Positions 48,771 through 60,289 of a DNA stretch of 64,000 bases are shown piece by piece. The position numbers were made by a program, and so were the translations under genes. The stretch comes from Carya illinoinensis (Eukaryota > Streptophyta > Magnoliopsida > Fagales > Juglandaceae): positions 39,675,501-39,739,500 of the forward strand of contig NC_056755.1 in NCBI RefSeq assembly GCF_018687715.1. Reading direction: 5' to 3'. Numbering within the stretch: position 1 is the first letter of the stretch; each line of letters starts with the position of its first letter. The notes below the pieces were generated by a model that did no database searches, was not told the origin of the DNA, and was given only the letters and a program-made list of their open reading frames with translations.

Positions 48771-49013
48771 TGACAAAAATAGAAAAAAGATAGTTATGGG
48801 AAAATAATCTTTCCACTCAGAATTCAGAATACCCATTACACAGCAACCACTATATGGCCATTATATACAACTTTGGTGTCCTCTGCGTGCTCAACACTGA
48901 TGCGGAGAATAAAAAGGACAATACTAACAAACCTATTGACGTGTACAGATTTACATGTCAGATAAAAGTAAAAAATGAATCTTCTAGGACAATTACTACT
49001 AGTGCTTTTGACA
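48771..49013 (-). repeat. 5' LTR of the second copia element
   Basis: Plus-strand ends TGACAAAAATAGAAAA and GTGCTTTTGACA. The PBS-like motif (TGGTATTAGAG on the minus strand) abuts it at about 48760-48770. Confidence 0.85.
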
Positions 49014-49023
49014 AAAATCGTAG

Positions 49024-50191
49024 AATTCCATGAGAGAAATTGCAGCCATTTGCTTAGATTGTATTTGGAATTAAAAAGTGTATGCCGCATATCGTAAAGG
49101 ACTAAAGGAGTGGTAGAGATGCTAAATTGAGCAAGTTTAAACAACTTTGCTGGACCCGTACTTGATCAACAGAGTAGTACTGTTATAATTTGCATAAATA
49201 TATACATGGATGTACATACAAATTAAAGAATCCCTTAAATCGTGATCTTGAAGATCGTGTGCAACTTCAGCTCTTTATGATAATATTAATACTTACATCT
49301 GAACAACGACATCAAGAAATCAATATCAATTAAGCTAGCTAGCTCATCGATCCACCATATTTATATATGAATGGCGTTGGCTTTGGCTTATCGCTTGTGG
49401 ATGGCAATATCTAATATTACATGGTCCGCCAGATATTCATGTGTACAAGATAACTCATGTAGTACTCTTAGGGAGATATTTGTTAATTTGCAGAATATAT
49501 AATTTAATACATTCACAAATTAGTCTGATTGGATCAGATAGTATTAATTGGGGTCCCTACGAGCATAGATCGCTAACTTTCCAATTTTCTGTTCACAAAA
49601 TACAGATATTTTAATCATCATAGAAGCTGAAAACTGAAAAGCTAGCTAGAGAACATTCTCCTCATGAGAAACTTCATTTTGCTTAAGAACAAATTAAAGG
49701 TATATAGATATATTCTACTTAACATAAGCTGAAACAACTATTATTCATATCAATTAAGCACTACTTAACATAGCATAAGCTGAAACAACTACGTCAAGGC
49801 AGCCTTAATCGAGTAATGGATAATATTTAATAATGAGCATCTATCATTAATTTATAATTAGCATGCAGATTAACATGAAAAACATTGCAGTTACTTGCAT
49901 GCTTAATTGTTGTCATCGTGAACTAGCTAGCACTGAGAGATCAACTTGGCAATAAACATATATACAGACATACGTACATATATATATATAGGTCTCGACG
50001 ACCAACAAACTTTGGGGTATCTAATTGGGTAGGAATCCCAAAATTAAATATTTGGAGCTATTTGGGAATCTATTTAGTAGCAGATAGGTAGGGACGCCAT
50101 ACATAATTGAGATTAATTTGGAGTTTTCTATCTAGTTGCAGGAAGCTGTACGTACGTAATACTAACAGTACTAAATTAAACATGCCAGTAT
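49024..50191. other. Intergenic DNA
   Basis: No supported gene. Includes a short (TA) run near 49977-49990. May contain the 3' flank of the minus-strand microgene that follows. Confidence 0.5.
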
Positions 50192-50413
50192 TCATGCTGC
50201 TGGAGCATAGTCATAATCTCCATCATCATCATCACCCTCCATGGATGCTGCTGGAGCATAGTCATAATCTCCATCATCATCATCGCCATCCGGTACAGTA
50301 CTTGGCGCTGCAGGGGCATTGTAATCATATGTTCCATCACCACCAATATCATCATGATCTCCATCTGCATGCATCTTGCACCATGGGGCAATGGCCTTTG
50401 AGATGATTAACAT
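50192..50413 (-). CDS. Candidate microprotein with Asp-rich DYDYAPAA repeats (73 aa)
   Basis: The start is the ATG at 50413 (MLIISKAIAPWCKMHADGDH); the frame is open further upstream but without another ATG. The second half consists of 16-residue repeats, (P/M)(D/E)GDDDDGDYDYAPAA, at residues 41-56 and 58-73, with a degenerate version (GGDGTYDYNAPAAP) at about 24-37. The stop is two codons' length from the end of the last repeat unit. A TATA box lies at 50546-50554, placing the start of transcription about 100 nt upstream of the ATG, which fits a normal leader. Composition is extremely acidic. The only hydrophobic stretch is the first 11 residues, so secretion is doubtful. I do not recognise the family. 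DY and AP motifs resemble sites for tyrosine sulfation and proline hydroxylation in plant peptide hormones, but that is speculation. Could be a non-coding repeat read as a frame. Confidence 0.45.
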   Translation of the reverse strand: MLIISKAIAPWCKMHADGDHDDIGGDGTYDYNAPAAPSTVPDGDDDDGDYDYAPAASMEGDDDDGDYDYAPAA

Positions 50414-50545
50414 TGTCTGCCTTTCTCTTTTTGTAACAAAGATAGAATGAGAAGGAAAATTAAGAACACTTGGGTTTCTTTTCAAGAGAGCTAGAAATAG
50501 AAGCCAAGTACTGTCAGTGCGTTTCAAGGGGATAAGAGGTGGTGC

Positions 50546-50554
50546 TTATATATA
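50546..50554 (-). promoter_or_regulatory. TATA box of the DY-repeat microgene
   Basis: TATATATAA on the minus strand, in a GC-mixed context (flanked by CTTCCC and GCACCACC), about 135 nt upstream of the proposed ATG at 50413. Confidence 0.5.
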
Positions 50555-50662
50555 GGGAAGAGATTCAAGAGAAAGAATTGGACTCATTTTTGGCACAAGT
50601 AATCCACGAGGTGGAGTGTGGAGTGATGCTTGAAGAGTGTGCATGACTCAATGCCAAATGCA

Positions 50663-50790
50663 CATTACAAGAAAATTACTTATTTGTAACTAGTTAATTC
50701 CAGCGAAATAACTATTTTCAGTTAAAATTGGTTACAAATAGTCTTTTGATTGTAATAAATTAATCACAAAAATCTAATTTTTTTGTAGTG
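50663..50790. mobile_element. Small CACTA-like MITE
   Basis: Begins CATTACAAGAAAATT and ends AATTTTTTTGTAGTG, whose reverse complement is CACTACAAAAAAATT, giving 15-bp imperfect terminal inverted repeats of the CACTA type in a 128-bp element. Flanking 3-bp sequences (GCA and CCA) are not an exact TSD. Confidence 0.6.
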
Positions 50791-51586
50791 CCATGTGCTT
50801 AATTTCTGGTTTAGACACATGGAAAATCCCTGTTGACAGTTCAGCAAACACGTTGGAGATAGCAGTTAAAAGTGGTTAGCTAGACTGGATGAGTGGCTGA
50901 GCATCTTTAGACTTTTTGTTGCATTGTTGGGTCATACAAAGTGTGTATATTTGGCATATTGCAGGGTGGGATTGGTAAATCGTCAAAAAAAGTTGCAAAG
51001 ATTCGGCTTCACTTTTTTGGATTTGAAAACAGTACTAGATGATCATCATCTTATATAATAAGGAAATCGAGATCAAAAGGTCATGACCTGATTTAATTTT
51101 AGGTCGAAGCTCGTTATAAGGTATATTGAATAATCAAAGAGATTTCCTCCACCTCAAACCACGAACTGAAATCGTACGTGGGCATTTGAGCTAATATCTT
51201 CTAGCTTGCTAGTAAAGAAGCTGAACGTACCAATGGTGAAAAAAGTACTGCTCGACAGCTCGACGTTGCTGATTATATGTAAACAATATTATTCCCAACA
51301 ATATATTATAATACGTCGATTTGGATGGTCAGTGTTAATTAAGGATGTATACGTTAAGCTTCTAGGGTGTGTACGTTTCGGGTTGGCCATGTTATAATGT
51401 GTCCAAGGAGCGTACGACATGTCATTTGTCAGATTGGCTACGTATAAAGAATTATGTATAGGTAAGGAAACCTAATTATATATATATATAACATGTTTTT
51501 TTCAAGTAGTAATATTATTAAGTACTGAAAGAAGACTTATAACGTGTCATTTAAGATCACAGTAGACTGAATACATGAAGGAATTT
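50791..51586. other. Intergenic DNA
   Basis: No gene recognised; only short open frames. May include the distal promoter of the minus-strand microgene. Confidence 0.45.
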
Positions 51587-51744
51587 CTACCAAATCATAC
51601 AGTCTTCCCTCAACTTAAGAGCATCTCTAACTAAGTTATGTGCAGCCCTGTTAGCCTCTCTCTTAATGTGGCCAGTAGAGTACCACGGAGCAAAGAAGTT
51701 GAGCATATCTTTTGCATCTTCAATCAGTAATCCTTCTTGGCACT
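51587..51744 (-). pseudogene. LINE-type RNase H C-terminal fragment
   Basis: Minus-strand translation gives LLIEDAKDMLNFFAPWY followed by HIKREANRAAHNLVRDAL and a stop (51587-51589). The REANRAAHNL motif is the C-terminal signature of the RNase H domain (RVT_3) at the end of plant LINE ORF2 and of related domesticated genes. Only about 50 residues remain, so this is a truncated fragment; no endonuclease or RT is nearby. Confidence 0.7.
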
Positions 51745-52088
51745 ACTTTTTGTTGAATGCATGATGCATGCATGGCATGCACTACTTTATAACTTTGGAA
51801 TATTTTGGGCTTAGGATTTGGCAATTTGCTCAAGAGAATGATAGCTAACAGCTCCATTAGCAAATTAATTAAGGCCAGTTGTCCTGGTGTCAAACTGTAG
51901 CCAATAATACTTTAATTGTGTGTTGAGTGACACCAGACAAAGAAGGGTGCAAGGAACTGTAGCTAGCTAGCTAATCGGCCGGCGACATCCCACAATACAT
52001 ACAAATATATATTATTTCAAAAGCTTAAAATAGTTTAAAATGATAGATTTGGTGTGTGTTTGGAAAAGCTAGATGTAGACATATATAA

Positions 52089-52089
<1 letters not shown>

Positions 52090-52148
<59 letters not shown>
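52090..52148. repeat. Compound (AT)n(AG)n microsatellite
   Basis: About 19 bp of AT repeat passing directly into about 40 bp of AG repeat. A further (TA) run follows at about 52264-52289. Confidence 0.9.
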
Positions 52149-52150
<2 letters not shown>

Positions 52151-52415
52151 TGAAGTGTTTTAAAATTGTTACCTTTGGTACGTTTCAGTGTCTTAATGTT
52201 GGAGGAATTTTTTTAGCAGAAATTCTAATTTAATGATATTTTTTTAAAAAATTGAACATCTTTATATATATATATATGTATATATATAGAGAAACGCTTC
52301 TGACCGGTGCCACCTTTTATCTCTAATTATCAGAGACCAATCAGGAATAGCCACTTAAGGGGCATATGCAAAAACACGGCTGAACGCGTAATAGGTGATC
52401 AACGCCCCCCCTCCC

Positions 52416-52678
52416 TTCTCTCTGCTCTCATTCTCTCACACGAAGGATCTCATTTTCCTCACTCTAAAACTCTTTCACCCGAAAGAAATCCCTTACCTTT
52501 CTCTCTCCTTCCCTCTCTCTGCTCTCATTCTCTCTTAGTCTGAAATCTCTACATACAGGGGAGGAACGAGAAGAAGAGGAAGCCCCAATGGAAAACTTCG
52601 ATGCGTCTTGCTTGAAGCTCATTAAGCTTCCCAAATGGACCACTAACTCCAAAACTGGATCCATGGATTCCCAAAAGA
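52416..52678 (+). other. Possible 5' end of a gene (leader plus short first exon)
   Basis: A CT-rich leader contains CTCTCTGCTCTCATTCTCTC twice, about 100 bp apart (52416 and 52516). It is followed by an ATG at 52588 that opens MENFDASCLKLIKLPKWTTN and 10 more residues up to a possible donor (AAT|GTCTCT) at 52678. After that the frame turns into T-rich intron-like sequence. No continuing exon was recognised downstream, so it may be a captured or truncated gene fragment. Confidence 0.3.
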
Positions 52679-55339
52679 ATGTCTCTTTCTTTTTTTATTT
52701 TTTCTCAGATCTGGGTGTTTTTTATTTTAAATGGCTGGGATCTCTTTGTCATTTGGTTTAATGTTGGGGTTCTTTTGTTTTTTGCCTGGGTGTTGATTTT
52801 ATTTGATTGCTCATTTCTTGTTTGTTTGATTTGCTTTTTTTTTTTTTTAAATTCCCGATCAATGGAGGAACAATACTTCCATTTTCCTACTTACCTATTG
52901 GTGTTTATATATATATATATATATATATAAAAAACTCGTAAAGGGGTCCTTAAATCCGATTCTTATTATTATTGTGTTCACAAATGACATTCGACTTGGA
53001 TAAGCAAAAGTTAGTTAAGAAAATGGTTTGCTTCCTTGGGTTTCATCTATTTGATAGTAAAATGTAGAAGAGAATCGTGTTTTGGAATTTAGAAAAATGA
53101 TCTTGTCAAACCTGATGATGGAGGGACTTTACCCAGCTAAGATTTTCTAGTCTATTTAACTTGATTAGATTGTGTTTTCGATTTCTAGGGACTAAGTACC
53201 ATTCAATTATTTTAATTTCCTTTGTTTTCTCAACAATCGAGCATAAGGATGTTAGAATCAATTCTCCTGCAAATTTATTGTGTTTATTATTTTAAAAAGC
53301 TGAAGGAGAGAGATGATAGAGATGGAGTGAATGGGCGAGAGAGGCCAACGACATGAAGGTTTTTGCCTTTCAGTTCGAGAGAGATCGAGAGAGTGAGAAA
53401 GTGAGGCTGCAAGGGGGATGGAAGAGGGTATATCCAAACGAACCTGATCTCCTGTTGTGTGGCATATGAAGTCCTGTGTTTCCAATTACGTGGCAACTTG
53501 CCATTGGATTCCGATATATGGAGTTTGCAGGAGACACCTGCAAGAAATTATTCTCATGTATATATATATAAAGACTTTTAAACTGTTAAAAGTACTTTTC
53601 ACAATCTCAAAATACTGGAAACCAAAGCTAACAAGAGAATTTTATAGAAATGCACTTCTTTCTCGCCACATGTCCTGAAATCAAATTAAAGGAAACTGTG
53701 TTACAAAGGATACTGGGATATTTCAGTCCAGGCCCTAAATACAAACAAGAACTCACAAATACATAGATGCTTAAATTGCCCTAAACTAGGGTTATTTTCC
53801 AATATATAAAGCCAAAGGTGATCGCTACAAATGATTCTCGCATGAAAAAGTGAACCAAACATGGGGCAAATGTTGTGATGGAGAGTACGTAGGGACTACA
53901 TTCCATGTCAACAATGTATATATTTTGATTATTGGTTATAGCTAAGAGTTGGCAAAAGTGGAAGAAGTTGGCCGTGAGAAATCACACATGTTTCATAATT
54001 CATCACCGAATAGCATGCTTCTGGGTTCAGTCTCTTTAAAGACTTTTTGTGAGCTTCAAGGAGCTGGGAAAAACACCCCACGCCAAATCATGGGAGTTAA
54101 TCTGTTCACCAAAAGCAAAGGGAGAAAGGATGAGAAAAGGAGGGAAATAGATCATCAATGGTGGAGCCAAAAATTGCTCGTTGATTAATGCTGGAAAATA
54201 AAATATCCTGAAAAGTGAAAACTCTATAATATTCCTCTTAAAAGAAAGTATGTGAGGGACAATTCGCTAGGTGTTAAAAAAGCTCGAACATTGATATTTA
54301 TTGATGAAGCGAATTAGACAGAGTTATGGGATTTTGTGGGAAATACAATATATGTATATATATTTATTTATGCTTTGGGACCAAGCTTTTGATTTTTAGA
54401 AAAAATCTAGATTCAAATGTTTTCATGAGTTTTTGGGAGAGACTATATATAGCTTCTTCTTCTTCGTCTTCTTTTTTCTTGTTATGTGGAACAAGGGACC
54501 GGATTATTGGACATTTTTTGGGACCAAGGGTTATAATTTCTTACTTGGAACAAGTATTGGCCATTCATGAGGTTACCTCAATTTTTTTTGCACCATGAAA
54601 GAATTCTTATATTTGAGGGCCATTTCAATTTTTCTCTTTTTTCTTTCTTCTAATTTTTTGTGGAAATGGGGTAGATGGGGAATAATTTATATATCTGTCC
54701 CTCTTTTTGAAGCTTTCTAGGGAGTCCAATTAAGAAAGGTACGATGAGCTAGCTTGGCCTGTTCTGCAAGCTCAAGATTTAAAGTCCTACAACATGAATA
54801 TCATTAATTGAGCATTTACATAATCTCCTCAATGCTCGGCCCACTCCAGCCCCTCTCTGATCACCGCCGCTCAGCCCTCACCCCCTGTCTCTATTCGAAC
54901 GTACTGTTCAAGCTAGCTCGTTGGGGTTTCTTTAATATTAAAAGACTTTGAGAAATTAAATCACATTAAAACCCGGCCAATAATACATATATATATATAT
55001 ATATAGCATGTGTGTGTGAATTGATATACATGCCTACGTCAAGTTTTTACTTTTAAACTCCAAAACCATAGGATACAGATCAATGATAGAAAATGATATA
55101 TTAAAGAATGTTGAAGAGTACGTAATAGAAAAAAAAAATTATATGAACTGTTTTGCTTTGATACTAGACGAAATATATTTAGTTGATACCAACTGAAACA
55201 AGTTGATCATGCTATATGTATTGATCAAAAGAAAGCTTTGTAATTTGAATGTAGGAACCGTTCTTATTTGAAGAAAAAGAAAGGCCCCGATCATGGTCAG
55301 AAATTATATTAATATAGGATTTTATTAATGCATAAATTC
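52679..55339. other. AT-rich intergenic DNA
   Basis: Contains (TA) microsatellites (near 52903-52929 and 54987-55004) and short open frames with no recognisable domains. No gene supported. Confidence 0.5.
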
Positions 55340-56549
55340 ACACAAGCGGTAAGAATGAAGGAAAGAATTATTCCGGGTTCACGATAATGATTTGAGTGTT
55401 GATAAGGTGCTCTTCACGTTCATCCATGAAATAAATGGTAAATAAGCAAATAAAAATAAATAGAGAGACATAAATATTTACATGGTTCGGCATAAAAGCC
55501 TACATCTGCTGGTTGTTTGAAGATGAAATCCAGTATAATAGTCCATTTCTCAATCTCTTGTAGTCTCACATATCTCTCAATACAATGAAACAATTTAAGG
55601 TTTTGATAGGTTAAAGATGATGCCTCTATTGAAAGAAGATCATTTAGAGTCGTTGCGCATGGTGGAGTTTAGGCCTAGAGAAGTTGTGGAGAGTCCCTAG
55701 ATTTGTAGAAACTTCCTTCTTTAATAGATGTCTTTTTCCTTCCTTCTTGGAGTAAGTGAATCATATTTGCCTTATGAAGTCATTTCCTTATACACGTTTG
55801 AGTCTGCTTGCCTTATATATTCTTGACTTTATCTCTTGGTTTTATCTTTCTCCTTATTATTAGTGTTAGATTTTCAATAGGTTGGACCCAGTCAACTTTA
55901 TCCCTAATGTCCACGATTCTTAAGGTCGATTTGCTCAACAAGAAGGCCATAAGAATATTCAAGTCAACCATGATGAAGATAGTCTATAGAAAACTATAGA
56001 AAAATAAATTCTGGGAACTTGTCCTTAGTTTTCTGTTGTTTGTGCCAAGCAATGTAGATCTCCAAGCCCGAAGCTTGAGAAGATAGGCAGAATTTGTAGT
56101 AAGGGCATTTGAGGATAGGCCTCTAGGAAGTTTGTTTATACGAACGTTTGCTTGGTAATCAAACGTTCATGTGCTTGCACGTGACTGTTTATCGTTAGCA
56201 AAGAGTGTACTTCTATGATCATTTTTGCTATTGTTGGTAATAGTAGATTTTTTGCCCATTGATGTGATTTTTTGTTGACGTTTCTATTTTGGTGTTGAGG
56301 TTAGAGTTTGTTTGTTGTAACCCTCTCTAAGTAATTGTGGAGCTCGTCGACCCCCTGGGTCCATCTTAGGCAGTTATTGAGCCTGTAGACTCGTTCTCGA
56401 AGATAACTCGCTAGCGGCAGTTGTGGCACAAGTGTCAACACTTGATGCTTGCTAGAGAAGACACTGCACTAACTTTAATGTTTGAGTGCAAGTGTGAGAA
56501 CACTTAGTTTTGATGCGAGGCAGTAGATGAACTCGACCACACTAGGTGA

Positions 56550-56761
56550 AGAGGAGGGAAATGTCTAAGGAAGTTGTTTCCTCCTTTGTTTGCCACACTT
56601 AGGGCTAGGAGGGAAAGACTAAACTAAGTTGTTTCCCCCTTTGTTCGTTAGAGGTGAGTGAAAATACTCGGCCTTTTTGTTTAGACCAGAGATGTGCTTA
56701 ATTGCACTTAGGGATGAAGAGGGAAACACTTAACTAAGTTGTTTCCTCCTTTGTTCATTAG
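56550..56761 (+). repeat. Triplicated AAGTTGTTTCCTCCTTTGTT-type repeat
   Basis: The block GAGGGAAA..CTAA(A)CTAAGTTGTTTCC(T/C)CCTTTGTT occurs three times, from about 56550, 56611 and 56717, with variable spacers. Confidence 0.75.
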
Positions 56762-57279
56762 GGCCGAGAATCGAGGGGGAAGCGGTCCTTTTGTTATTTG
56801 CTTTTTGTTGCCCACAGCACTCATTGGCACTGGACTTCATGGGCCGTATCGGGCGATGTCAACTAGGAGCAATCAACTGAAGTCAACGGTAAATTGACTT
56901 GAATGTTGCCTAGCATTAAGCCGCATGGTGCTAGGGCTACACCGGGTTAGTGTCAATTGGGAACACCCAATTGCGGTCAACGGGAGGCACACTTAACTAA
57001 TATGCTCCTACAAAGGGCAGAGCTCGAACATTCGGCTGCGACGAGACACATACTTGATCTCCCTAAGAGGTTTTCGTCAAATTCAAATAGGGGTATACAG
57101 GAATAGACAGGACCAGCCGTTGCCAATGGGAACCGTTCCCTGGAGTTAGGAACTGGTGGAGAACCAATCAGCCGATGGTAGGAAATATAAGAAATCAACA
57201 TTAGTCGATTCAGTCCCGATCTAAACCAGGTTCAAAGTGTCGAACCAACTGATATAAAAAATATATATATATATATATC

Positions 57280-57400
57280 ATAGGTAAAACGACGTCGTTT
57301 CACTTAAATGATTTAAACAACATCGTTTTACACCAAAAGTATAGAAACAAATATAAGTAAAATGACGCCTTTTGGTTTAATACACCAAACAGCGTTGTTT
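57280..57400. repeat. Cluster of AACGACGTCGTTT-like palindromes
   Basis: AAACGACGTCGTTT at 57287 is palindromic. Degenerate versions follow (AACATCGTTT, ATGACGCCTTTTGG, ACAGCGTTGTTT), and a related ACAACGACGTTTTG lies at 58780. No coding sequence. Confidence 0.5.
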
Positions 57401-59194
57401 AGCTCTAAAGTTTAATAACCCCTCCCCCTCCCCTCCCCTCCTCACTCACGCTGCTCAGAGCTTAGCCTGGCCCTCATCTCTCCAAGATCTCTCATTAGAC
57501 TCATCCTCGGCCTGTCCCTCATAATCTTGCCTCTCCGAGATCTTTCCTCTTCGAAATGTCTCTCCAAGGCCAAACTCTCTCGTTCTCCTCTTATCTCTCC
57601 CATTCACCTCTCCTCCTGAGTTTTTGTTATGAATTTGTGATTTTGTTGTGAGTTTTTGAATTTGTTGTGAATTTTGGTTGATTTGGTTTGAATTTGTGAT
57701 GTGAATTTGGGAATGGGTTAGCAACCGACAAACCAACCACGGAGCCAATTGGTATTGGCCGTTAGAAACCGCTGGTTTTCTTTGTCCCTACCAGCGGATT
57801 TCAATCGGCACCACCCCTTAAAATGAAAACAATACCGATAGTGTCAGTTTCAGCCCTAATATGATATACTCGTGATGCTGAGTGGTCTGTTATGATGAAG
57901 ATGGATTAAAATGCTCAAGAGAGGCTTTGTAGCCAATGTTTCGCACCAAGTGGGGGATTTTCAAAGAAGTAAGTACCCATGGCATGCAACCACAGGGATT
58001 TTCACTGAAACAGGGTCATCCAGCCATTGCTTTAATTTCTTCCTTTACTAAAATTGTTCGCTATTGAATGATTTTTGCGTAGCTGAAATTATTTGTCCAT
58101 AGGTGATTTTTGCTAAGACTTGTCCCGCTTGCGTATCCTCTTCATTTTGTTTGCATGCATTATGACTATGCATCTAAGTCTGCTTGCCTTATCTCTTCTT
58201 GATCTTATCTATTGGCTTTATCTTTTCTCTTATTATTAGTGATAGATTTTCAATGGGCTTAACCCACTCAACTTTATCCCTAACAACTTTCATCTTTAAT
58301 TTGTGAATACCATAGCCTTTCATGTTTAACTAATGGGGTTTTTTCCTGTTTAATATATATATATATATATATATTTTGCATAGATTTTTCTTGTTCACTC
58401 TTGCATGCGGGAAAAATTAATCAAAAGAGGAAAAATAAAAATAATTAATTAACAAGAAGGGTATGAACATTTCAAATGAAAATTTTTGCAAAGATGATAA
58501 TTTTGTTCAAAATAATGAGTATTAACAAGAAGTTAAAATTTGTTGCAAATAACAAGTTTAGCCAATGAAAATCCTTTTCTTGCAAATAGGGGTGCTACTT
58601 GCACCCCTGGATGGGTGGTCATTGGCCCTATCTAGATGCCAGAGGTGGATTGGCCCCACGACCATCCACCATTGTCCACCTATAGTGAGATATCATCATA
58701 TTAGAGAGAGAGATAGAGAGAGAAGAGGGGGAGGGGGAGGGTGAGGATCTTAACATCTAAAATTAAATCCTATACCAAAACAACGACGTTTTGAGATTTT
58801 CCTCCACGTAAATGAGTGCAAGGGATAGGCCTTGCCGGATGTGAAGGCTGTCGCCCACCCCTACTTTCAAATAATCTAATAGTTGCAATAAAATATGATT
58901 ATTTTCAACGAAATGGATATAAAAGAAGGATAATTGCATAAAAAGAATTTCATGACAAATCCCAACTGAATACTCCCTCGCAAATAATATGAGATATTTG
59001 CAACAGAAGTACTTTACTTGCAAAACATAACAATTTCTTTTTCTATATTAGCAACAAAAGAGATTCCGATATGATTTCTTTCACTTTTTGCAACCTCTCA
59101 TTTCCTCGCAAAGTTGGTGGGGGTATTACCAACGGCAACACTTTTCTTATAAAATTGATCATAATATTATCAACAATAACAAATCTCCTTGCAA

Positions 59195-59932
59195 ATAAGT
59201 ATATATCTTCATTATTTCTTTGTATTACCAATTGAAGAAAATTCGAATATATTTTTCAACCTATCACACAAATGACCATTGGCATTAGACTAGACTTTAT
59301 ATAGAATCGAGCAATTGTTCGAGACACTGTCATCTCTTAGTAAGAAATTGAATTGGTATGAGGATATCATTCAGGTAGAAATAGATCTTGGGTATAGTAG
59401 TCCAGACTTGAGATGGTACAAGGTGTCCGTTCGATGTATGTACTCTAGGCCCCTGGGATGTCATAGTTCACACTGAATAGTGTAAGATGAAAAAATTTTG
59501 ATGCAATTGCCATGCGTAAATGTGGAGGAATCGATGCTCATGTGAAAATAAAATGCACTAGTTTGGTCCGTGGCCAATACGATTCATTTCATCATCCCAG
59601 TTCTCCCACGGAGACTAGAACTCTCCTTCCCTTCTAACTTTCCCTCCCTTCGAAGATCAAGACGAGACCTCTCCCTCCCTTTATCTTCCCACCTCTCCCT
59701 CCCTTCGAAGACCACGAAGCACTACCTTCCCATAAAGGGATGCATCTCCCTCACTTCGTCTTCCCACCTTCATCTACCTATGAAGATCTGTTTTTTCTCC
59801 CACAGTTCGCACTCATCATACATTCGTTTTCAAGGATTTGCCTTGTCGTTCACCCTTCCTCCTCGCAAGATTTGACTCGCCATTCACCAATCCCATAATA
59901 ACTACATATCATTTCAGTTTCTTTGATCCATC

Positions 59933-59969
<37 letters not shown>

Positions 59970-60289
59970 TTTATTTTGATCATGAGTTGGCAACTGAACT
60001 TGAAGAAGGTTTTCCTCTACTTCAACCCTAGGTGTACCCTTCGTAATAGTAACTAAATCTAGCAAACTATATGTGATCTAAACCATGAAACACCCAATGA
60101 ATAGAAAGAAGCAAGAAACAAAATAAGAATGACCAATAAAGAGCACTTGTTTGGTTGTTGAGAAAAATGAAGGAAAACTCAAATTCTAAATATTTGGAAA
60201 GAAAACCACAAAAAAAGAGAAACGGAATTTCACATTGTATAGTCTTATTGCATTTTTCATATCTCAAGAGAAAAAACAAAAAAGGAAAC
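59195..60289. other. Intergenic DNA with CT-rich repeats and a (GA)n microsatellite
   Basis: 59610-59780 contains repeated CTCCCTCCCTTCGAAGA-like phrases on a CT-rich background. A GA microsatellite lies at about 59934-59966. No gene supported. Confidence 0.5.

Larger units (their letters stand above)
44171..49013 (-). mobile_element. Second Ty1/copia element, Retrofit/RE-like, heavily decayed
   Basis: About 4.8 kb on the minus strand. LTRs are 44171-44407 (237 bp) and 48771-49013 (243 bp). The PBS-like TGGTATTAGAG directly follows the 5' LTR, and a GAGGGGGAG polypurine tract (44408-44416, minus strand) adjoins the 3' LTR. Internal domains are in Ty1/copia order. The flanks share a direct repeat much longer than 5 bp (see findings). 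A 22-A run lies at 48028-48049 inside gag. Confidence 0.85.
55340..58290. mobile_element. Possible non-autonomous LTR-type element
   Basis: A 106-bp segment (55801-55906, AGTCTGCTTGCC to CTTTATCCCTAA) recurs as a direct repeat at 58177-58283. ACATGGTTCGGCATAAAAGCC at 55480, as TGGTTCGGCATAAAAGCC, resembles a phrase common in plant copia/TRIM LTRs (compare GTGGTTCGGCAATTACC at 35232). The internal region lacks gag or pol and holds GC-rich imperfect repeats. The repeats could be LTR ends of a LARD/TRIM-like element, but full LTRs and a TSD were not found. Confidence 0.4.

Noticed and set aside
50176..50406. Overlapping ORFs in other frames across the DY-repeat locus, including a His-rich plus-strand frame
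   Set aside because: They result from reading the GAT-rich repeat in other frames; the TATA box and leader support the minus-strand frame only.
59570..60065. Short ORFs across the CT-rich repeats and GA microsatellite
   Set aside because: Low-complexity composition, non-ATG or poorly placed starts, and no domain.
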